DNA of 64,000 nucleotides, from positions 1,736,001 through 1,800,000 of the forward strand of contig JAZKUF010000001.1 of NCBI GenBank assembly GCA_036625225.1, read 5' to 3'. The notes under the pieces are model-generated. The model did no database searches. It was given only the letters and a program-made list of their open reading frames with translations, and was not told where the DNA came from. Made by a program: the position numbers and the translations under genes. Each line of letters opens with the position of its first letter. Within the stretch, counting starts at the first letter, position 1. Shown piece after piece: positions 44,617 through 54,340 of this stretch. Origin of the DNA: Accumulibacter jenkinsii. Lineage in GTDB: Bacteria; Pseudomonadota; Gammaproteobacteria; Burkholderiales; Rhodocyclaceae.

Positions 44617-45908
44617 CTGATCACCTGGGCGCTCATGTCGTAGGTGCCGACGGCGTTGGCGACGTAGTCATAGACACCGGTACCGCCCAGCGCAGGATCC
44701 GCGAAGACCCCGGTCAGGATGGCTCCGAGGATGCCGCCGACGCCATGGACGCCGAAGACATCGAGCGAATCGTCGGCACCGAGCAGCCGCTTGAGGCCAT
44801 TGACGCCCCAGAGACAGATGATGCCGGCCAGCAGGCCGATGACGATACCGCCGATGACACCGACGAAACCCGCCGCGGGGGTGATCGCGACCAGACCTGC
44901 GACGGCGCCGGAAGCTGCGCCAAGCATCGAAGGCTTGCCCTTGAGCAGCCATTCGGCGAGCATCCAGGAGAGCGTCGCACAGGCGGTTGCGACCCAGGTA
45001 TTGACCATCGCCAGCGCCGCACCACCGCTCGCTTCGAGGGCCGAGCCGGCGTTGAAGCCGAACCAGCCGAACCAGAGCAGCGAGGCACCGATCATCGTGA
45101 AGGTGAGGCTGTGCGGCGCCATCGATTCACGCCCGTAGCCGATCCGCTTGCCGATGACGATGGCGCCGATCAGGCCGGCCACCGCAGCGTTGATGTGCAC
45201 CACGGTGCCGCCGGCAAAGTCGAGGGCGCCTTTCTGGAAGAGGAAGCCCGCGGTCTTGCCCGCAGCTTCGCCGGCCGCCGCATCGATGTAGGCGTCAGGA
45301 CCCGCCCAGTACCAGACCATGTGCGCCATCGGCAGGTAGGAGAGGGTGAACCAGATGACCATGAAAACCAGAATCGCAGCGAACCTGGCCCGTTCGGCGA
45401 AAGCGCCGACGATCAGCCCGCAGGTGATGGCGGCAAAAGCGCCCTGGAAGATGACGAAGACCAGTTCGGAGATGACCACGCCCTTGGAGAAGGTTGCGCC
45501 AACCGATTCGGGAGTGATGCCCTTGAGGAAGAGTTTGTCGAATACGCCAAAGAAGGCGCCGCCTTCGGTGAAGGCCAGCGAATAACCGTAGATCACCCAG
45601 AGCACGCTGATCAGCGAGAAGGTCACAAACACCTGCATGAGCACCGAGAGCATGTTCTTGGTGCGCACCAGGCCGCCATAGAAGAGCGCGAGTCCCGGGA
45701 TGGACATCAGGATGACGAGCGCGGCGCTGGTCATCACCCAGGCGTTGTCGCCCTTGTTGACCACCGGCGGCGCGGCCACGGGCGCTTCGGCGGTGGCCAC
45801 GGTGGCCACCGCCGCAGCGGCAGCCGATACGGGTTCTTCTGCCGCCCAGGCCGGCGCACCAAAGATGATGGCGCCGAACAGGGCAAGGATGACGAATAGG
45901 CGTTTCAT
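44617..45908 (-). pseudogene. amtB: amtB ammonium transporter, main 5' part
   Basis: About 430 codons from ATG 45908 (GAGGAGG upstream) with a signal peptide (MKRLFVILALFGAIIFGAPAWA), an alanine/valine-rich linker and then the Amt channel: VMTSAALVILMSIPGLALFYGGL, MAHMVWYW, VHINAAVAGLIGAIVIG and GVHGVGGILGAILTG with the twin pore histidines in family positions. It breaks at the Mu-like element, losing the final helix and cytosolic tail; the frame then ends as ISDRARIV within the element. It follows glnK by ten bases. Confidence 0.95.
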
Positions 45909-45918
45909 GTTTTCCTCC

Positions 45919-46257
45919 TCAGAGAGCTTCTTCACCGGTTTCGCCGGTGCGAATCCGAATGACTTGTTCAATGGCCGAGATGAAGATCTTGCCGTCGCCG
46001 ATCTTGCCGGTGCTGGCGGATTTCTCGATGGCTTCGATCACCTGGTCGAGGAGGCTGTCGCTGATGGCTGCTTCGACCTTGACCTTGGGCAGGAAGTCGA
46101 CGACGTATTCGGCGCCGCGATAGAGTTCGGTGTGGCCCTTCTGACGCCCGAAGCCCTTGACTTCGGTGACGGTGATGCCTTGGACGCCGATCGCCGACAG
46201 CGCTTCTCGTACTTCGTCAAGCTTGAAGGGCTTGATGATGGCGGTTACCATTTTCAT
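45919..46257 (-). CDS. glnK: Nitrogen regulatory PII protein GlnK
   Basis: 112 residues, exactly the PII length, from ATG 46257 (GGAGAG upstream). It has MKMVTAIIKPFKLDEVREAL, the T-loop with the uridylylated tyrosine (KGHTELYRGAEYVVDFLPK) and the ATP-binding GKIGDGKIF. It signals nitrogen and energy state and plugs AmtB when ammonium is plentiful. With amtB broken that role is lost but others remain. Confidence 0.97.
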   Translation of the reverse strand: MKMVTAIIKPFKLDEVREALSAIGVQGITVTEVKGFGRQKGHTELYRGAEYVVDFLPKVKVEAAISDSLLDQVIEAIEKSASTGKIGDGKIFISAIEQVIRIRTGETGEEAL

Positions 46258-46315
46258 GTTGCTCTCCATGTCGGGGGAAGCCCGCTCGAGCCTCCCCGGT
46301 TGAAATGAGGATGTT

Positions 46316-47167
46316 CTAGAAGACCCGGCTGACCGAAACGACGGCGATGCCGCGGCCGGCGTCCTTGGTGTGCGAGCCCGTGTTCAAACCGGCGCCGCTG
46401 TCGGACAGGGAGTTGGTGAAGCAGTAGAACTGACCCTTGCTGCAGCTGCCTTCGGCATTGGTGTCGATGTAGGAGGCCGCGAACAGCCAGCCATTGAAAT
46501 CCTTGGTGACGCCGAGCTTCCAGTCGGTATAGTCGCCGCCATCCACGTTCTTGAGGTCGAGCCGGCCGATGTGGGCGTTGATTCCCCAGCCGTCGCCGAG
46601 GTCATAGTTCGCCGACAAGTCGAGGTACTGGGTGCCGCGCGTGCTCTTGTCGGTGGGGCCCGTGCTGTTGAGGCCACGCAGCGAAAAGTAGTCGTCTACC
46701 GCGTAGGAATACTTCAGCGACACGAACTTCCACGAACCCCCCAGGTAGATTTCCTTGTTGTTGACCGCGCCGGAGTTGGCACCCATGCCGAGGTTGTTGG
46801 CATCGGAACCCGGGTAGTAGTAATAGATGGCGCCGACATCGAGGCCGAAATCACCGAAGGCCGCCTTGTAACCGCCGTAGAAATCCATTTCCAGATTGCC
46901 GTCGGGGAAACCGGCGCCGGAGTTGACGTTGGAGTTCCAGTTGCCGACGTAGAAGCCGCTGGCATGCGCGTAATCGACTCCGCCCTGCAGGGCGGGTTTG
47001 CCGAACGTCTGGTCGATGCCGCGGAAGCGGTAGCTGCTGAACAAGCCCAGATTGCCGGTCACGGTATGTGGACTGACGGCGGCGGCGTCCGACTCGGTGG
47101 TCTGCGCGAGTGCCGGTGCAGCAAATGCTGCGGCGAGCACGGTGGCGAGAATGATGTTCTTTTTCAT
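46316..47167 (-). CDS. TorF-type outer membrane protein (Gcw_chp family)
   Basis: 283 residues from ATG 47167 (AAGGAT upstream). Signal peptide MKKNIILATVLAAAFAAPALA, then repeated beta strands and the family motif VTGNLGLFSSYRFRGIDQT; the C-terminus ends in phenylalanine as in outer membrane barrels. Genes of this family commonly precede glnK-amtB in Rhodocyclales relatives, suggesting a role in taking up nitrogen compounds, which is inference. Confidence 0.9.
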   Translation of the reverse strand: MKKNIILATVLAAAFAAPALAQTTESDAAAVSPHTVTGNLGLFSSYRFRGIDQTFGKPALQGGVDYAHASGFYVGNWNSNVNSGAGFPDGNLEMDFYGGYKAAFGDFGLDVGAIYYYYPGSDANNLGMGANSGAVNNKEIYLGGSWKFVSLKYSYAVDDYFSLRGLNSTGPTDKSTRGTQYLDLSANYDLGDGWGINAHIGRLDLKNVDGGDYTDWKLGVTKDFNGWLFAASYIDTNAEGSCSKGQFYCFTNSLSDSGAGLNTGSHTKDAGRGIAVVSVSRVF

Positions 47168-47407
47168 GTGAGATCCTTGGAAGTGGACGAAAGCGGAAGC
47201 TGGGCAGTTCAAAGCACATTACGTGCCACCTTGTTTTTTTCTATTAATCAAAGGGAGTCGATTCGGACGCGCGCTGGCCGGCGAAAAATGCTGCACTGCG
47301 ATTGCGCAACCGCGGGGATAAACGCACCACCTTGGGGCACCTTGCCGTGAGCCCTGCCTGTGCTAAACTCGATTCCCCTGAAACCACCTGCGGCCTCGCT
47401 GACGACC

Positions 47408-47662
47408 ATGCTCGACCCGAAGATGCTTGAAGAACTTGGCGCCCGTCTGAGCGCTCTCATCGCGGCCAGTCCGGCCGCCGACATCGAGAAGAATGCGCGC
47501 GCGCTGCTCGCCAGCGGCCTCGCCAAGCTCGACCTCGTCAGCCGGGAAGAATTCGACATCCAGACGCGCGTCCTGCAGCGCACCCGGGAAAAGCTGACCG
47601 CCCTCGAAGCGCGGCTCGACCGGCTGGAGAACCCGCCGGATCCGCCCGACCAGGCACCCTGA
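47408..47662 (+). CDS. ubiK: Ubiquinone biosynthesis accessory factor UbiK
   Basis: 84 residues from ATG 47408. BMFP domain: KMLEELGARLSALIAASPAADIEKNARALL, then the coiled coil LVSREEFDIQTRVLQRTREKLTALEARLDRLE. UbiK helps the aerobic ubiquinone complex with UbiJ. The neighbouring comM gene on the same strand is a frequent partner in betaproteobacteria. Confidence 0.93.
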   Translation: MLDPKMLEELGARLSALIAASPAADIEKNARALLASGLAKLDLVSREEFDIQTRVLQRTREKLTALEARLDRLENPPDPPDQAP

Positions 47663-47737
47663 GCACCGGACGCCGGCGCGCCGGGGCCAGACGGTGTCTC
47701 CCTTGCCGGCCGCTGCCCGCGCCTGCGAAGTCGCCTG

Positions 47738-48793
47738 ATGGCGCTCGCCATCGTCCATAGCCGGGGGCTGGACGGGCTGGCCGCCCCGGCAGTGGCGGTC
47801 GAAGTGCATCTGGCAGCGGGCTTGCCCAACGTCACCCTGGTCGGCCTGCCCGACACCGAAGTCAAGGAAGCCCGAGACCGGGTGCGGGCGGCGCTGCAGA
47901 ACTCGGGCTTCGAGTTTCCCCGCAAGCGCATCACGGTCAATCTCGCGCCGGCCGATCTGCCGAAGGAGTCGGGCCGCTTCGACCTGCCGATTGCCCTCGG
48001 CATCCTCGCCGCTTCGGGACAGATTCCGGCAAATGCCCTCGCCGGCCATGAATTCGCCGGCGAACTCTCGCTCTCGGGCGAGCTGCGCTCGATCCGTGGC
48101 GCGCTGGCGATGGTCCTCGCCGCTGGCGGCATGGGACGCAGTTTCGTCCTGCCGGCGAGCAGCGCACGCGAAGCGGCACTGGTGAGCGAGGTGCAGGTGC
48201 TGACCGCCAACACCCTGCTCGAGGTCTGTGCGCATCTCACCGGAAACGCTGCGCTGCCCGCATGCCGGTCGGCGGCTGAGCAGACGCCGACCGGGATCGA
48301 CGCGTGCGGCGACCTTCCGGATCTGGCCGACGTGCGCGGCCAGGTGCAGGCCAGGCGGGGGCTCGAAATCGCCGCCGCAGGTGCGCATTCGCTCCTTTTC
48401 GCCGGGCCTCCGGGAAGCGGCAAGTCGATGCTGGCGAGCCGCCTGCCGGGTCTGCTGCCACCGATGACACAGGCGGCAGCGCTCGAATCGGCAGCGGTCC
48501 TGTCGCTCGCCGGGCAGTTCCGTCCCGAGATTTTTCGCCGTCCACCCTACCGCACTCCCCACCATAGCGCATCGGTGGCGGCACTGGTCGGCGGCGGCAG
48601 CGTCCCCCGCCCGGGCGAGATTTCGCTCGCGCACCAGGGCGTGCTCTTTCTCGACGAGTTCCCCGAATTCGATCGCCGGGTGCTGGAAGCCTTGCGTGAG
48701 CCGCTCGACTCGGGGCGGATCCACATCTCGCGAGCGGCGCGGCAAGCCGAGTTTCCGGCGCAGTTTCAGCTGATCGCTGCGATGAACCCCTGA
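47738..48793 (+). pseudogene. comM: comM (YifB family), truncated by an island
   Basis: About 350 residues: N-terminal Lon-like domain (MALAIVHSRGLDGLAAPAVAVEVHL, LPNVTLVGLPDTEVKEARDRVRAAL), Walker A FAGPPGSGKSMLA, and HHSASVAALVGGG, then LFLDEFPEFDRRVLEALREPL. It stops right after QLIAAMNP, where intact ComM continues with a CPCG motif; the remaining ~150 codons are not in the window. ComM is a branch-migration helicase used in natural transformation and a known insertion hotspot for genomic islands. Confidence 0.95.
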
Positions 48794-49920
48794 AGTTTCA
48801 TTGCCTTTTCGCCACGGTTTGGGGAGGAAGATGGAGGGGTTCCGTTTCCCCCCGTGAATGCGGGTGTAACTGGAGGACTGTAGAAGAGATTGATTTCGAC
48901 TTCTCCATCCGCTATCACAATCCGCTCGGTGATAGTCTCGACGATGCGACGCTTCTCTTCATAGGGCAGGATTGGCCAGCGAGAATACAGGTCGCGGGCT
49001 TCGGTGATGATCTCTTCCTGCGAGAGCTTGGCAATCTTGAGCACATCGAGATCGGCCTGGAGAGCCGGCAGCGTGTCTTCAACTTGGCGCTCTCGCTGTG
49101 CCAAGGGCCGGTACTTCAATCCGAAACCGTGCTTGTCGATGGCGCCCGATTGATAGAGATCGTAGAGGCGATCGGTCTCTTTCTGGAGTTTGGTGCGCTC
49201 GGTTTCGAGGCTCAAGAGGAGCGCCTCTTTCCCCCGGATGAGAGCATCTCCTTCCTCAAGCGAGCGGGCGATTTCTTCGGCAGAAAAGAAGAAGCCTTTG
49301 AGTTGCTCATGAAAGACGGCTTCCAAGTCATCGGTGGGAATCTTGTTGCGGCAGCGGTAGCAGACATATTTGGGGGTATTCGAGGGAACATACATCTTCT
49401 GGCCACAGATACAGTGCGCGAGCCCTGAGAAGAGATAGGTCGTCTTCTTGGCCGGGCGTCTCCCCTTTTCTTGCTGGACGTTCAGGATGGCATTGCATTC
49501 GTCCCACAGGTCTTCCGAGATGACCGGCTCGACGGGATGGAGTATCCACTCACTCTCGGGCTTGAGCGTCCAGGCTTTGTTGCTGTTAGTCGTGTGGGTA
49601 TAGTTAGCGCGACGAATGCCCTTAGCTGTGGGGTCCCGGAGCAGACGCTCGACCGTGGTATCAGAAAAAAGAGAGTTGTTCCTGGTGCGGTAGCCTTGTT
49701 CATTGAGGAGGCGGGCCACGGTCTTCTTGCGCTGATGTTCGCGGAAGAGTTCGTAGAGCAATTTCCTGATCGGGGCTTCCTTCGGATCAGGGACGAGTGA
49801 TTGCTCTTTCCACTGGTAGCCGAAGGGAGCTGCGCCACCCAAGGGCTTGCCCAGCTTGGCCCGGATGGGCACCGAGGCGGCGACCCGTTCGGCTATTTCT
49901 TCTCGCTCCCACTGAGCCAT
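48766..49920 (-). pseudogene. Serine recombinase, 3' fragment
   Basis: C-terminal ~384 codons: WEREEIAERVAASVPIRAKLGKPLGGAAPFGYQW opens the Recombinase domain, then a zinc ribbon (HCICGQKMYVPSNTPKYVCYRCRNK) and a coiled coil (ETERTKLQKETDRLYDLYQ). It joins to 52369-52772 when the IS66 copy and one duplication are removed, giving 516 residues. The stop lies at 48766, so the last residues (about FIAAIS) are read from the antisense of comM across the junction. Confidence 0.93.
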
Positions 49921-49957
49921 GTAAGCGTCCAGCCCACCCACGTCAGGGGGTGCTGAC

Positions 49958-51529
49958 TTACCCCCGTTTTTTGAGCGGCAGCAACTCGTCGAGGCGGCTG
50001 TTGGGCCAAGTGGGAAGTTTTTGCAGGGTGTTGGTGAGCCAGGCCATGGGCTCGATGCCGTTCAAGCGCGCGGTTTCGAGCAGCGACTGAATGGCCGCGG
50101 CACGCTTGCCGGCGGCCTCCGAACCTGCGAACAACCAATTTTTCTTCCCGACGGCGATCGGGCGAATGGCGTTTTCGATAGGGTTGTTGTCGATCGGGTA
50201 GAAGCCATTCTCGGCATAACGAGCGAGAGCGCGCCAGCGCTTCAACGTGTAATCGATGGCCCGGGCCAGGGCCGAGCCGTTGGCGACCGACTTGCGGGTG
50301 TTCAGGAGCCATAGGTGCAGGGACTCGAGTCGCGGCTGACTGTGCATCTCGCGCAGACGGGCCCGTTCCTCGACCGTGAGGTCCTTCGCCTGCGCCTCGA
50401 CGGCATACAGTTCGCCGATGCGGCGAAGGGCTTCCGTCGCGACCGGGCTGGCGTTGGCCTGGTGCAGGTCGAAGAACTTGCGGCGCGCATGGGCCATGCA
50501 GCCCAGTTCGATCACTGATCCCTGAAACAGCACCTTGTAACCGGCGAAGTCATCGACCATCAGGGCGCCTTCCCATTGCGCCAGGAAATTCACGGCATGT
50601 ATGCCGGCCCGGCCCGGTTGATAGTCGAAGACGACAATCGGCGGGTCATTTTCCAAGGCATTGTTGCGGTACGCCCAGAGATACGCCCGCTTGGTCTTCC
50701 CCTTGCCTGGATCAAGCTGTTGCACCGGGGTTTCATCCGCATGTAACACCTCGCTCTCGCGCAGCAATTCGCCCAGGCGAAGCCAGAGGGGTTCGAGGGC
50801 ATAGCCGACGCGACCCACCCACTCGGCCAGCGTCGAGCGGGCGAGCGGGACGCCAGACCGGGCGGCCTGCTGTTCCAGGCGATAGAGCGGCAGGTGATCC
50901 AGGAACTTGCTGATCATGACCCACGAGAGCAAGGCCGGGGTCGCCATTCCGCCATCGATCACGCTGCGCTCGGCCGGTGCCGCCGTCAGCGTCTCGCAGG
51001 GCCGGCAGGCGTATTTGGGATAAACGTGCTGTTCGACGAAGAACTGCGCCGGGACGATATTGAGTTTCTCGGTCACGTCCTCGCCGATCAGCACCAACGC
51101 CTGACCGCATTCGCCGCAGGTGCAGTTCTCGGGTTCGTGGCGAATTTCAACGCGCGGCAGATGCTCCGGCAGGGGCTGACGACCGGCGCGTTCGCGTTTG
51201 GGCTTCTTCTCGGGTACCGGTTGATCCGACGGCGTTTCAGCGACCTGGAGCGCTTCGGCCAGACGGGCTTCGCAGGCAGCAATGTCGGCCGCCAGGTTTT
51301 CATCGAAGAGGTCGCGTTCGGCGGCGACCATGGCTTCGCTCTTCACGCCGAATTTCATTCGGCGTAAATGAGCAAGTTCGAGCGTCAGCTTTTCGATCTT
51401 GGCATCGCGCCAGTGAATTTCCGTGGCGCTGGTCTTGGCCTGTTCCAGCAGACCGCCAACCCGATTTTCGACCCAGGCCAGCAGTTCTGGTGAGGGGGAG
51501 AAGGCGGCAAGTTCGGTCGCTAAATCCAT
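49958..51529 (-). CDS. tnpC: IS66 transposase TnpC, copy 2
   Basis: 523 residues, the same protein as at 4324-5895 with no visible difference. DDE transposase; the catalytic segments HADETPVQQ, VDDFAGYK and NNPIENAIRP are intact. Confidence 0.96.
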   Translation of the reverse strand: MDLATELAAFSPSPELLAWVENRVGGLLEQAKTSATEIHWRDAKIEKLTLELAHLRRMKFGVKSEAMVAAERDLFDENLAADIAACEARLAEALQVAETPSDQPVPEKKPKRERAGRQPLPEHLPRVEIRHEPENCTCGECGQALVLIGEDVTEKLNIVPAQFFVEQHVYPKYACRPCETLTAAPAERSVIDGGMATPALLSWVMISKFLDHLPLYRLEQQAARSGVPLARSTLAEWVGRVGYALEPLWLRLGELLRESEVLHADETPVQQLDPGKGKTKRAYLWAYRNNALENDPPIVVFDYQPGRAGIHAVNFLAQWEGALMVDDFAGYKVLFQGSVIELGCMAHARRKFFDLHQANASPVATEALRRIGELYAVEAQAKDLTVEERARLREMHSQPRLESLHLWLLNTRKSVANGSALARAIDYTLKRWRALARYAENGFYPIDNNPIENAIRPIAVGKKNWLFAGSEAAGKRAAAIQSLLETARLNGIEPMAWLTNTLQKLPTWPNSRLDELLPLKKRG

Positions 51530-51622
51530 GAGGCATTATACCGCAGACATCGCATGGAAAGCTCCTGAAAGCCAGGTAGATAGCCGATTATTATCACTTT
51601 TTTCGCGGCAGTGACGCGGCCG

Positions 51623-51976
51623 TTACACTTGCCAGTGTCCCGGCGCTGGGGCTTCCCGACGTTGCCAGTCAACGCCCGCGATCAGCCACCGCCATTGCCC
51701 CGGCGTCAGGGAAAAAACCGCCTCGCCAGCGCTCGGCCACGTGAAACCGCCCCGGTGTAGGCGCCGTTGCGCTAGCCACACGCCCGTGCCATCCCACACC
51801 AGCAGTTTGAGTCGGCTTCGCTTGCGATTGGTGAAGGCGTAAGCACTGCCGTCACAAGGGGAGCGCCCGAGACTCGCCTGGATGCGGGCAGACAAGCCGT
51901 CAATGCCCAGGCGCATGTCTACCGGTTCGAGAGCCAGCCAGATGCGCTCCAGCGGTACGCCGAGGGTCGCGCTCAT
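51623..51976 (-). CDS. tnpB: IS66 TnpB, copy 2
   Basis: 117 residues, same as the protein at 3877-4230. The start overlaps the stop of tnpA. Confidence 0.93.
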   Translation of the reverse strand: MSATLGVPLERIWLALEPVDMRLGIDGLSARIQASLGRSPCDGSAYAFTNRKRSRLKLLVWDGTGVWLAQRRLHRGGFTWPSAGEAVFSLTPGQWRWLIAGVDWQRREAPAPGHWQV

Positions 51977-52293
51977 GAGTGGTTTGCCCAGAGTGCCACC
52001 AGCCACTCGGCCGGCGGCAGCAGGCCAAATTCGAGTCGCCAGCCGTTCGGGCTGGCGAGCGACAGGCACGGCATTGAGACCAGCGGATCGGCAACGATCG
52101 TTGCCCGAATCAGCGTCAGCGGCTCGCCGACGGCGGCCCCACCTTCGCGCTTGGCCAGACGCTGATGCCAGTAACTCAGCGAATGGTCCTTCAGCCCGTG
52201 CCGGTCACAGTACGCTCTCTGCGACTCCCCACTCGCCCGCCACTCGGCAACATGCCCTCGCCAGTACGCTTCCCGCTCGCCGTTCTTGTCCAT
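51973..52293 (-). CDS. tnpA: IS66 TnpA-like protein, copy 2
   Basis: 106 residues, same as the protein at 3560-3880; first gene of the copy. Confidence 0.9.
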   Translation of the reverse strand: MDKNGEREAYWRGHVAEWRASGESQRAYCDRHGLKDHSLSYWHQRLAKREGGAAVGEPLTLIRATIVADPLVSMPCLSLASPNGWRLEFGLLPPAEWLVALWANHS

Positions 52294-52368
52294 CGCAACC
52301 TCCCATCGAAAGCCGGGAGGTTGCGCTATCTCGTCCGACTTTTACAGGTGGAGCGGTCGGACGCTTAC

Positions 52369-52772
52369 TGAGCCATGGCGGCGATCATAGTGTAGAAGAG
52401 CCTGCCGGCTGGGGAAGAGGTATCGATCGATTCGGCGAGAGAAATGAGGTCGGCCCCCTGCTCCCGGAAGAAGTCAGCGAATTCGAGAAGTTCCTTGGTG
52501 TTCCTTGCGAGGCGAGCGAGTTTCGAGAAGATGAGGCCGGTGATATGTCCCGAACGGATGTCGTCGAGCATCCGCTTGGCTTCGGGTGTGTCCTTGACCG
52601 TCTTCCCGGAGACCGCATCCAGGCGATACACCTCAATGACACTCCAGCCTTTGGCTTCGGCGTAGAGGCGAGCTCGGCGCTCGTGATGCTCAGGACTCTC
52701 CCCTTTCACCTGGTCTTCGGTAGAGACCCGAATCCAGATGCCGACGCGCTTGCTACCTGCTCCCAAAGCCAT
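52369..52772 (-). pseudogene. Serine recombinase, 5' fragment
   Basis: 134 codons from ATG 52772, preceded by AGGAGG. The resolvase catalytic domain is nearly complete: serine 17 in WIRVSTEDQVKGESP, then YRLDAVSGKTV, GLIFSKLARLARNTKELLEF and SLAESIDTSSPAGRLFY. It breaks at AMAQ by IS66 insertion. Before that the enzyme could have integrated the island into comM. Confidence 0.93.
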
Positions 52773-52838
52773 GATTTTCCTCCTGGCATCCAGCTCCGTA
52801 TCAAAAACCAATGCCCTATCAGAACCGGACATTGGATT

Positions 52839-53396
52839 TCAACGGCCAAATTGGTAATTCACTCCGGTTACATGAAGACGATAGCGCAGCATGGCGAGGC
52901 TCACTCGGAAGTGCTGCGCCGCTTCCTCAAGCTCAGGTAGATGCTTCTTGACGAACACCAAGGCGGGGCGGGGCAACAAAAGACTAGCTGCACACCAATC
53001 CGCTTCCTCTTCTTGGGAACGGTTGTAATTGTGTAGAACAAGCAAGCCTTCTTGGGAGACAGCCACTTCAGAAGGTCGATGTTCAAGAATGTGGTGAGCC
53101 AGTTCATGCATCAGATCACTCGACTGGCGGCCTAGAGAGTGAGTATCGTTGAGAACAATGAGCTTAGCGCGCTCATACTCAAGCGTGACCGCAGACCAAC
53201 CAGACGTATCCTTGGCCAGTGCCATGCGCGCTTTGTCGGACAGAGCGGGAAAGTCAGCTGTCGTGCGGACACGGATGCGTAGATGCTGCGCCAAGTCATG
53301 TGCCGGAAGCGGATCGGCATGCTCTAACCCGAGAAGCTGGCGAATTTCCAGAGAGCGGCGTTCGCACCACGATTTGAATCCTCGTTCGAAGGGCAC
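52839..53396 (-). CDS. ImmA/IrrE family metallopeptidase
   Basis: 185 residues. Zinc peptidase motif MHELAHHI (H97-E98-xx-H101) and the distal acidic part RSQEEEADWCAASLLLP match the ImmA/IrrE (COG2856) family. ImmA proteins cut a partner XRE repressor to release a mobile element after stress. The partner gene lies just upstream, at 53412-53747, 15 bases away. The end is 66 bases before the recombinase start. Confidence 0.94.
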   Translation of the reverse strand: MPFERGFKSWCERRSLEIRQLLGLEHADPLPAHDLAQHLRIRVRTTADFPALSDKARMALAKDTSGWSAVTLEYERAKLIVLNDTHSLGRQSSDLMHELAHHILEHRPSEVAVSQEGLLVLHNYNRSQEEEADWCAASLLLPRPALVFVKKHLPELEEAAQHFRVSLAMLRYRLHVTGVNYQFGR

Positions 53397-53411
53397 AGTT
53401 AGGTACCTCGT

Positions 53412-53747
53412 TCACAGACGTTCTTCATTGATCAGCTCTTTCTGAGCCAAGAGGATAAGTTCTGAGAGTGCCTGAGCTGTTTCAATAGACATGGTCGATT
53501 CCTTCTTGAAATGAACGCGCACTTCGGGCTTCGCGTGGGCTGATTGAAACCCCAGAACTTCCCCCGGATCGATCTCGACCCACTGACATATCTTTTGGAA
53601 TGTCTCAAGGTCGGGTAGGTAGCCGCGCTCGACACGTGACAGAGTGGCAGAACTGATCCCAATTTTTGCTGCAGTTTCGCGAATTCCCTTGAGCCCTCGC
53701 TTCTGTTTGATCCGCTCCATCAATATTTCGAGTGATATCCCGGACAT
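53412..53747 (-). CDS. XRE-family repressor (ImmR-like partner)
   Basis: 111 residues from ATG 53747 (AGGAGG upstream). Helix-turn-helix in LKGIRETAAKIGISSATLSRVERGYLPDLETFQKICQWVEIDP (about 17-60), then a tail rich in charged residues. Placed directly before the ImmA-like gene in the same operon, it is the expected cleavage target and the regulator of the island recombinase. Confidence 0.92.
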   Translation of the reverse strand: MSGISLEILMERIKQKRGLKGIRETAAKIGISSATLSRVERGYLPDLETFQKICQWVEIDPGEVLGFQSAHAKPEVRVHFKKESTMSIETAQALSELILLAQKELINEERL

Positions 53748-53905
53748 GGCGTCCTCCTGACTTACGTGTAAGAAAAAAAGTGATTGACACGTGTAACGGC
53801 AGCCCGTACAGTTCGGGCTGTCGCATCTCTGATACGCGGACTGTCTCACATATAAAGCAGGGCGGTCAAGGCGATATTCTGAAAACTTACCGAAGGAGCT
53901 ACACT

Positions 53906-54079
53906 ATGGCAACAAATCCCCCCGTTGGCGACGGACACCGCATCGGCCAGGTCCGCGACCGTTCCCAGACTCACAATCCTCAGAATGACCGGTGGGTCAA
54001 GCGCGATACCACCACCGGCCGTTTCATGGACCAGAAAGCTGACAAGGAGCCCTTCAAAGGCGTACGCAAGGAGAAGTAA
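53906..54079 (+). CDS. Small basic protein of unknown function
   Basis: 57 residues, starting MATNPPVGDGHRIGQVRDRSQ, very hydrophilic, with NDRWVKRDTTTGRFMDQK. The ATG has GAAGGAG upstream. It is divergent from the repressor and before the CBASS genes. Unrecognised; such proteins occur singly near mobile islands. The 261 bases to the next gene show no feature I can name. Confidence 0.6.
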   Translation: MATNPPVGDGHRIGQVRDRSQTHNPQNDRWVKRDTTTGRFMDQKADKEPFKGVRKEK

Positions 54080-54340
54080 GCCAGCGGAAGAGCGCTATGT
54101 CCCCGGTGGCATGGCGCTCTGTTTCAGGCGGCATGTGGCGAACTCATATCCGTGATCAATCCCGCTACCGGTACTGGCAGCGCTTCCTTTTTCTTGGCGT
54201 ACTATTCGCATGAAGCCAGTTCGCGGACAAGAATTCGAGGCTCTCGGAGCATTCTTCATATCTGCTCCCAAGTTCAACCACATCTGAATGAGCCAAGTGA
54301 CAAGCAAAATTGATTGGTGCAAAGCGCAAAGGCGAAAGCC

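Larger units (their letters stand above)
49921..52368 (-). mobile_element. IS66-family insertion sequence, copy 2 (2448 bp)
   Basis: Same length, ends and genes as the copy at 3485-5932, in opposite orientation. Flanking 8-bp duplication TGAGCCAT at 49913-49920 and 52369-52376. It sits in the recombinase gene between AMAQ and WERE. Confidence 0.96.

Noticed and set aside
44478..45899. 473-codon plus-strand frame opposite amtB
   Set aside because: It is the complement of a strongly conserved transporter gene and has biased low-complexity composition.
45700..46308. Plus-strand frame opposite glnK and amtB
   Set aside because: Shadow of two clear minus-strand genes.
47248..48745. Minus-strand frames opposite ubiK and comM
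   Set aside because: Both conserved plus-strand genes explain this DNA; the frames reflect high GC content.
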